From: Gallionellaceae bacterium UBA5126
Lineage (GTDB): Bacteria > Pseudomonadota > Gammaproteobacteria > Burkholderiales > Gallionellaceae
Direction: 5' to 3'
NCBI GenBank assembly: GCA_002414205.1
Contig: DHYQ01000044.1
Location: 683-15,354, forward strand
DNA: 14,672 nt
The translations under genes were made by a program, and so were the position numbers. The notes under the pieces were generated by a model. The model searched no databases. It saw nothing but the letters and a program-made list of their open reading frames with translations, and was not told where the DNA came from. Below are positions 8,454 through 14,672 of the stretch, piece after piece. Within the stretch, counting starts at the first letter, position 1. Each line of letters opens with the position of its first letter.

Positions 8454-8505
8454 CCCCTCTCGCGCTACTCAACAAAATTAACGTTAAACAAAGGAGAACA
8501 ATATC

Positions 8506-8973
8506 ATGCGTAATTTTTGGTGGTCTTTTGCAGTCGCAGGCGTCATGGGCGGCATGTCCGCAAACGCACAGGCTGTAACTAATGGGATCATTCAAGTCAA
8601 CAGCTTCGCCGAGCGCGAAGTCGTCGAAATCCGATCCAATGGCCAACGAGAAGTTAAGCGGGAGCGTGTCCACCGTGTCACACCAAACACGGAAGTCATT
8701 TTTACCACACGTTTTCAAAACACGGATAACAAGCCGGTCAGCAATGTCGTTATCAGCAACCCCATTCCTGATAACACAACCTACTGGCCAGGCAGTGCTT
8801 TTGGCGACAACACAGAAATTTCGGTCTCCAGCGACAAAGGGCATACCTACGAACCCATCAGTCGTTTGAGCACCACGTCGGACAAGCCGTACACCCATAT
8901 CCGCTGGAACTACAAGGGCCAATTGCGCCCAGGCCAAGCGGCGGAAGTCGGCTTCCGCGCCTTAGTGAAGTAA
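8506..8973 (+). CDS. Secreted single-domain DUF11-like protein
   Basis: The 155-residue protein has a Sec signal peptide with likely cleavage after SANAQA (about residue 23) and one immunoglobulin-like domain. The pattern VTPNTEVIFTTRFQNTDN followed by NVVISNPIPDNTTYWPGSA and a final LRPGQAAEVGFRALVK matches the DUF11/conserved-repeat family, usually found as tandem repeats in large cell-surface proteins. Here one domain stands alone, with no lipobox, membrane anchor or sorting tail, so a periplasmic or exported soluble protein is likely. AAGGAG at 8491-8496 supports the start. It lies between the Arg-rich protein and the second rlpA-like gene on the same strand, which suggests co-expression. 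The family gives no enzymatic function. Confidence 0.8.
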   Translation: MRNFWWSFAVAGVMGGMSANAQAVTNGIIQVNSFAEREVVEIRSNGQREVKRERVHRVTPNTEVIFTTRFQNTDNKPVSNVVISNPIPDNTTYWPGSAFGDNTEISVSSDKGHTYEPISRLSTTSDKPYTHIRWNYKGQLRPGQAAEVGFRALVK

Positions 8974-8992
8974 CCGAACCCCCACCCAAGCA

Positions 8993-9039
8993 GCGACAAA
9001 ACCCCTCCCGGCACGGGAGGGCTGGGGGGTTGCTGTCGC
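8993..9039 (+). promoter_or_regulatory. Strong two-tier hairpin before the second rlpA-like gene
   Basis: The inner stem CCCTCCCG (9003-9010) pairs perfectly with CGGGAGGG (9014-9021) around a 3-nt loop. The outer arms GCGACA (8993-8998) and TGTCGC (9034-9039) pair over 6 bp, with AACC/GGTT possible between. It is followed by an A run, not a T run, so it is not a standard terminator on either strand. Its 3' foot is 8 nt from the AGGAG ribosome site (9048-9052). It could insulate, protect or attenuate mRNA between the DUF11-like gene and the second rlpA. Confidence 0.6.
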
Positions 9040-9058
9040 AAAAAACAAGGAGAGCAAA

Positions 9059-9652
9059 ATGAACAAGAAAACTTTGATGGCACTGTGTGGCTTCAGTCTG
9101 ATGACACTGAGCACCATTTCCGCCTGCCAGGCAGCCCCTGAATATGACAACATGGACTCTCTGGTGGCTGCCAGCAATCGTCCGGCAACGGCTCGTTCTC
9201 TGTCGAATCCAAATCGCGCCTATACGTCCAATGGGCCCAGCGACGACAACATGTCAAACAACAACGACTTCAGTCAGCGCGGCCTAGCTTCCTGGTATGC
9301 CAGCAATCTGGAAGGTCGCTTGACCACCAGCGGCGAGCCGTACAATCCGAATGAACTGACCGCAGCTCACCCCAGCCTGCCGATGTTCAGCTATGTACGC
9401 GTAACCCATCTCGGCAGTGGTCGTTCGGTGATTGTGCGCATCAATGACCACGCCACCTTGTCCGAAGGCCGGGTCATCAATCTGTCGCGCGCAGCGGCAG
9501 AAGAATTGAACATCGTGAATGCGGGCATGGCACAAGTGGAAATTCAGGCCATTCCACGTCCCAACAACAATGACCAGGAAAACGACAACCGCATGGCACG
9601 CGAAGTAGACGATGAAATTGGCCAAGTTGCCATGCGCTTCAGTGGCCGCTAA
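9059..9652 (+). CDS. Second RlpA-like double-psi beta-barrel lipoprotein, without SPOR
   Basis: The 197-residue protein has a signal peptide ending in a probable lipobox (I20-S-A-C23), a short Ser/Asn-rich linker, one double-psi beta-barrel domain at about 75-165 and a short acidic/Asn-rich tail. RlpA landmarks are RGLASWYASNLEGRLTTSGE (E93), LTAAHPSLPMFSYVRVTHL (H104) and RINDHATLSEGRVINLS (D130). The catalytic trio seen in the upstream RlpA is therefore kept, but the loop after the Asp is NDHAT where NDRGP is usual. There is no SPOR domain, so targeting to denuded septal glycan is not expected. AGGAG at 9048-9052 supports the start. A lytic transglycosylase of altered specificity or a non-catalytic glycan binder are both possible. 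Confidence 0.88.
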   Translation: MNKKTLMALCGFSLMTLSTISACQAAPEYDNMDSLVAASNRPATARSLSNPNRAYTSNGPSDDNMSNNNDFSQRGLASWYASNLEGRLTTSGEPYNPNELTAAHPSLPMFSYVRVTHLGSGRSVIVRINDHATLSEGRVINLSRAAAEELNIVNAGMAQVEIQAIPRPNNNDQENDNRMAREVDDEIGQVAMRFSGR

Positions 9653-9673
9653 AACGACACAACAGCTTTCTCA

Positions 9674-9689
9674 CCGCTGACAGCAGCGG
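9674..9689 (-). other. Small hairpin between the convergent genes
   Basis: CCGCTG (9674-9679) and CAGCGG (9684-9689) form a 6-bp stem with a 4-nt loop just past the stop of the channel gene. No T run follows on the minus strand, so termination is uncertain. Confidence 0.35.
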
Positions 9690-9693
9690 CTCC

Positions 9694-11801
<2,108 letters not shown>

Positions 11802-11868
11802 TCAAAAGTTATTATTTTGTCAGCACGCGCCCTCCCAACACCGCGCACCACGTTAGCCGTCACAGAAA

Positions 11869-11892
11869 TGGCACCGGGTAAACCCGGTGCCA
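11869..11892. promoter_or_regulatory. 24-nt palindrome in the serS leader
   Basis: The arms TGGCACCGGGT (11869-11879) and ACCCGGTGCCA (11882-11892) are perfectly complementary over 11 bp with a 2-nt spacer. It begins about 6 nt downstream of the transcription start predicted from the -10 at 11905-11910, so it would form a 5'-terminal hairpin in serS mRNA or act as an operator. Read leftward, the following bases are ATTTCTG, a weak U tract, so termination of rarA transcripts is another possibility. Confidence 0.6.
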
Positions 11893-11904
11893 GACGTGTC
11901 GCAC

Positions 11905-11910
11905 ATTATA
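11905..11910 (-). promoter_or_regulatory. -10 element of serS
   Basis: On the minus strand the bases are a consensus TATAAT, about 120 nt upstream of the serS ATG and within the gap after rarA. No good -35 hexamer is seen 16-18 nt further upstream, so activity depends on factors not visible here. Confidence 0.5.
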
Positions 11911-11950
11911 CGCGAGGCCATGCCACCGTGCGGCGTGGTCGTGCAGCAGA

Positions 11951-13318
11951 TCAGCCGCGCTTGTCCGGCGGTGCGGCATCCGCGTCCCACCGCTTTAACT
12001 GCGCCAACTTCTCGCCAATCTTGATTTCCAGGCCACGCGGCACCGGCTGATACCAACCAGGTTCGGGCAAGTCATCGGGCAAATAGGTGGCTCCGGCGGC
12101 GTAGGCGTTCGGTTCGTCGTGGGCGTAGCGGTATTGCTTGCCGTAGTCCAATTCCTTCATCAAACGGGTCGGGGCGTTGCGTAGATGTAGCGGCACCGGG
12201 CGACTGCCATCCTGTTTCACGAAGGCGCGGGCTTGGTTGTAGGCGTTGTAGCCCGCGTTGGACTTGGGGGCGCACGCCAAGTACAGCACCGCCTGCGCCA
12301 GCGCCAACTCACCTTCCGGGCTGCCTAGCCGCTCATAGGTTTGGGCCGCATCGTTGGCGATTTGCATGGCACGCGGGTCGGCCAGACCAATGTCTTCCCA
12401 GGCCATGCGCACGATGCGCCGCGCCAGGTAGCGCGCATCCGCGCCGCCGTCCAGCATGCGCACCAGCCAGTACAACGCCGCGTCGGGATGTGAGCCGCGC
12501 ACGGATTTGTGCAAGGCAGAAATCTGGTCATAAAACGCGTCGCCGCCCTTGTCGAAACGGCGCAAATTTTCCGCCAGCGCTTGATCCAGAAACGCCGCAT
12601 CCAAGTGCGAAATCCCCGCCGTGACCGCCGCCGTATGCGCTTGTTCCAACACATTCAACAACCGCCGCGCATCGCCATCGGCATACCCAATCAGCCGCGT
12701 GCGCGCCTCGTCGCTGAAGGTCAAGCCCTTTGTAGGAGCGAGCCTTGCTCCTACATTCAAAGCAGGATTGTGACCGCCTATAACCGCTAACGCGCGCGCA
12801 AACAACGCCTCCAACTCCTCCACCGACAATGAGTGCAGCACATACACCTGCGCCCGCGACAGCAGCGCGTTGTTGACTTCAAACGATGGATTTTCGGTAG
12901 TCGCGCCGATAAAGGTGACGAGTCCCTGTTCGACAAACGGCAAAAACGCATCCTGCTGCGATTTGTTGAAGCGATGCACTTCATCCACAAACAGAATGGT
13001 GTGCCGCCCGTACGCTTGCAGGCTTTGCTGCGCTTGGGCTATGGCTTCGCGGATGTCTTTCACCCCGGACAGCACGGCGGACAGGGCGATGAATTCAGCC
13101 GCAAAGGCTTGCGCCATCAGCCGCGCCAAGGTGGTTTTTCCCACGCCCGGCGGCCCCCACAAAATCATGGAATGCAGCCGCCCGGACTGAAACGCCAGGC
13201 GCAACGGGCGACCCGCGCCCAGCAAATGCGTTTGCCCGATGACATCATCCAGATGGCCCGGACGCAAACGCTCGGCCAATGGCGCGTCAGGCAAGGGAGA
13301 CGAAAACAGGTCGGTCAT
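11951..13318 (-). CDS. rarA: Replication-associated recombination AAA+ ATPase RarA (MgsA)
   Basis: RarA is a clamp-loader-like ATPase that acts at stalled replication forks. The 455 residues are slightly long for the family (E. coli 447). Walker A is G55-PPGVGKT, Walker B ILFVDEVHRF has D112-E113, sensor 1 is FIGATTENPSFE near 136-147, the arginine-finger region is NNALLSRAQVY, and the C-terminal tetramerisation/clamp-loader part includes YADGDARRLLN and KSVRGSHPDAALYWLVRML. Residues 188-197 (NVGARLAPTK) are encoded by a REP-like palindrome that looks inserted in frame. The gene lies 7 nt after the SUMF1-like gene. The ribosome site before the ATG is weak, so translational coupling is likely. 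Confidence 0.97.
   Translation of the reverse strand: MTDLFSSPLPDAPLAERLRPGHLDDVIGQTHLLGAGRPLRLAFQSGRLHSMILWGPPGVGKTTLARLMAQAFAAEFIALSAVLSGVKDIREAIAQAQQSLQAYGRHTILFVDEVHRFNKSQQDAFLPFVEQGLVTFIGATTENPSFEVNNALLSRAQVYVLHSLSVEELEALFARALAVIGGHNPALNVGARLAPTKGLTFSDEARTRLIGYADGDARRLLNVLEQAHTAAVTAGISHLDAAFLDQALAENLRRFDKGGDAFYDQISALHKSVRGSHPDAALYWLVRMLDGGADARYLARRIVRMAWEDIGLADPRAMQIANDAAQTYERLGSPEGELALAQAVLYLACAPKSNAGYNAYNQARAFVKQDGSRPVPLHLRNAPTRLMKELDYGKQYRYAHDEPNAYAAGATYLPDDLPEPGWYQPVPRGLEIKIGEKLAQLKRWDADAAPPDKRG
12731..12755. repeat. REP-like palindrome inside rarA
   Basis: TGTAGGAGC (12731-12739) and GCTCCTACA (12747-12755) are perfect 9-bp arms around GAGCCTT. The TGTAGGAGCGAGC core is the form of the well-known bacterial interspersed REP/palindromic repeats, normally intergenic. 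Flanking CTTTG and CAAAG extend the symmetry after a short interruption. In rarA it is read in frame, without a stop, as part of the lid-side region after the AAA+ core. Confidence 0.8.
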
Positions 13319-13325
13319 AAGAAGT

Positions 13326-14288
13326 TCAGGGTTGTTTTACCGCGACCGGCGCGAGGTCTCGTGCCAAACGAAAACCAATCACATTGCTGCCTTCGTTATC
13401 CACATAGTAGGCGCGCGCTGCCGCGCGCAAGGCATATGGCCCGGACATCCAGGAACCGCCACGCCATACCCGCGCCAGATGTTTGCCGCGCCCTTCCCAA
13501 GCCTTGCCATCGCTCGGCGCACCTTGGTAATTGGCATGATAACTGTCTTGCACCCATTCATTGACATTGCCCGCCATGTCAAACAAGCCCCAGGGATTTT
13601 GCGGATAACGCCCCACTGGCAGCGGCATGCCATGGGAATGCAAATCATTGACGTCGCACTCTTTGGTTTTGCCATCGGTATTGCTGGCATCGCGCATTTG
13701 GTAATAGCCTTCGTAATTGGCATTGGACAAACTGAGACAACTCCCGCTATAAAAATCCCGCTTGCTATCGGCGCGATAGGCATATTCCCACTCAGCTTCG
13801 CTCGGCAGACGATAGCGCTGCCCAGTGAGGCGATTCAGCGTGCGAATGAATTTTTGCACCTGTTCCCAACTGACATTTTCCACCGGGCACTCACTGCCAC
13901 AACGCGCAAACCAGGACGGATTACTGCCCATCACCGCTTGCCATTGCTGTTGCGTCACCTCGTATTTGCCCAACTCAAACGCCGCAATCGCCACGGGATG
14001 CGGCGGCTTTTCCCACGGCCAGCAAAAATGATCGCGTCCCTCTTCGCAGCCCATATTCAAACTACCCGCCGGAATGGACACCATTTCCACCGCTAATTGT
14101 TTTTTCAATTCATCCAACGATTCGGGCGCGACGTGCTCCGTGGATTGTTGCACCGGCTTGACCGTAAGCGGCGGCTTTCTCTGCTGCTGCACCACCGCAT
14201 CGTCGTCTTCGGTGTAAATATCCTCCACGGCCCATACCGGCGCGCTTACGCACAGCGCCCAGCAAAAAATCACCTGGATGCGCGACAT
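13326..14288 (-). CDS. Periplasmic SUMF1/FGE-fold protein lacking the catalytic cysteines
   Basis: The 320 residues start with a Sec signal peptide cleaved after about A20 (VWA). A polar linker reaches to about 65, then comes a formylglycine-generating-enzyme-type domain: VSIPAGSLNMGC (70-81), FELGKYEVTQQQW (104-116), CPVENVSWEQVQKFI (134-148), YRLPSEAEWEYA (159-170), GLFDMAGNVNEWVQDS (234-249), RVWRGGSW (273-280) and GFRLARD (305-311). Active FGE has two cysteines shortly after the GGS motif; here those positions read S282 and L287, so formylglycine formation is not expected. Other cysteines (C81/C89, C130/C134, C184/C211) could form disulfides. AAGGAG (complement of 14294-14299) supports the start, 9 nt after lolA. 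A binding, scaffolding or sensor role is possible; the function is unknown. Confidence 0.88.
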   Translation of the reverse strand: MSRIQVIFCWALCVSAPVWAVEDIYTEDDDAVVQQQRKPPLTVKPVQQSTEHVAPESLDELKKQLAVEMVSIPAGSLNMGCEEGRDHFCWPWEKPPHPVAIAAFELGKYEVTQQQWQAVMGSNPSWFARCGSECPVENVSWEQVQKFIRTLNRLTGQRYRLPSEAEWEYAYRADSKRDFYSGSCLSLSNANYEGYYQMRDASNTDGKTKECDVNDLHSHGMPLPVGRYPQNPWGLFDMAGNVNEWVQDSYHANYQGAPSDGKAWEGRGKHLARVWRGGSWMSGPYALRAAARAYYVDNEGSNVIGFRLARDLAPVAVKQP

Positions 14289-14297
14289 AGCGGCTCC

Positions 14298-14672
14298 TTA
14301 CTCGCCCAACACATCCACCCCGGCAGGGGGCGTGAAGCGGAAACTGCCCTCCGGGATTTTCGGATTGCGCTGCATGCCGCTAAATTGCAAACGGGTTTTG
14401 TGGCCAAAAGTGTCGTCCAACTCCATCTGCACCAATTCGGATTGGGCGTTGAAGCCGAGACGTATGGCAGCAAACTGGCTTTCGCCGCTCTTGGGCGTGG
14501 CCAGCAACCACTCCAGCCCATCACGCGCCCCCAATTCCTTCAGCACAAAATCGCGCTCGATTTCGTTGTTGCCGGACAACAAGGCCGCCGGGCTGCTGCC
14601 CAGCGCCGCATCCAGTTTTTTCACCGTCACCTGCTGCAAATCCACGTCATACAACCAAAACTTGTTGCCATC
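14298..14672 (-). CDS. lolA: Outer-membrane lipoprotein carrier protein LolA, C-terminal part
   Basis: LolA ferries lipoproteins through the periplasm from LolCDE to LolB. The reading frame is open to the right edge and starts in the window with DGNKFWLYDVDLQQVTVKKL, which is the family's FW.YD.DL.QVTV strand; about 80-90 N-terminal residues including the signal peptide lie outside. Further LolA features are SSPAALLSGN, the GLEWLLATPKS segment, IRLGFNAQSELVQMELDDTFGH and the end PEGSFRFTPPAGVDVLGE. An internal TTG near 14654 is not the true start. It heads the minus-strand run toward the SUMF1-like gene, rarA and serS. Its partner cargo in this window would include the two predicted RlpA lipoproteins. 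Confidence 0.95.
   Translation of the reverse strand, partial: DGNKFWLYDVDLQQVTVKKLDAALGSSPAALLSGNNEIERDFVLKELGARDGLEWLLATPKSGESQFAAIRLGFNAQSELVQMELDDTFGHKTRLQFSGMQRNPKIPEGSFRFTPPAGVDVLGE

Noticed and set aside
8478..8487. 10-bp palindrome TTAACGTTAA before the DUF11-like gene
   Set aside because: Perfect but short and AT-rich; no promoter element aligns with it, so chance is a sufficient explanation.
13326..14288. Annotation as an active formylglycine-generating enzyme
   Set aside because: Both cysteines expected after the GGS motif are absent, and no sulfatase gene is in the window.
14298..14654. Complete 118-codon gene starting at a TTG
   Set aside because: The frame stays open to the window edge with conserved LolA residues before the TTG, so this is the C-terminal part of a longer lolA.

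Overview
The window is a chromosomal stretch from a Gram-negative proteobacterium, most likely a betaproteobacterium. This rests on gene order (gatC divergent from mreBCD-mrdA-rodA, and lolA/rarA/serS together), on protein character (MreC, PBP2, RodA and SerRS of beta/gamma type), and on lipoprotein and LolA genes that imply an outer membrane. I could not run a search, so the genus is open; Nitrosomonadales-like is only a guess. No tRNA, rRNA, CRISPR array, transposase or integrase gene was seen.

Left part (1-888, minus strand): start of gatA and the whole of gatC, encoding subunits of the tRNA-dependent Glu/Asp amidotransferase. The two genes are separated by 169 bp holding a purine-rich arm facing a pyrimidine-rich arm, with a textbook G-quadruplex motif on the transcribed sense strand. 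A 219-bp divergent region (889-1107) separates gatC from mreB and carries a clear extended -10 promoter for gatC and a 14-bp inverted repeat.

Central part (1108-6702, plus strand): the complete elongasome operon mreB-mreC-mreD-mrdA-rodA. The mreC/mreD/mrdA/rodA genes overlap their neighbours by 4 to 11 nt. A strong GC-rich hairpin sits between mreB and mreC. These genes build the actin-like scaffold and the SEDS-polymerase/PBP2-transpeptidase pair for lateral wall growth.

Envelope accessory part (6773-9652, plus strand): an RlpA lipoprotein with a SPOR domain behind its own promoter; a second promoter; an unrecognised secreted Arg-rich small protein; a secreted single-domain DUF11-like protein; and a second, divergent RlpA-like protein lacking SPOR. 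The run ends in a rho-independent terminator that lies inside the 3' end of the convergent channel gene. This is the least ordinary stretch of the window.

Right part (9694-14672, minus strand): lolA (partial), a periplasmic SUMF1/FGE-fold protein lacking the catalytic cysteines, rarA, serS, and a voltage-gated-type K+ channel gene overlapping serS by 4 nt. lolA-rarA-serS is a widely conserved order; here the SUMF1-like gene is inserted between lolA and rarA, and the channel gene is attached after serS. rarA carries an in-frame REP-like palindrome inside its coding sequence, and a 24-nt palindrome lies in the serS leader.
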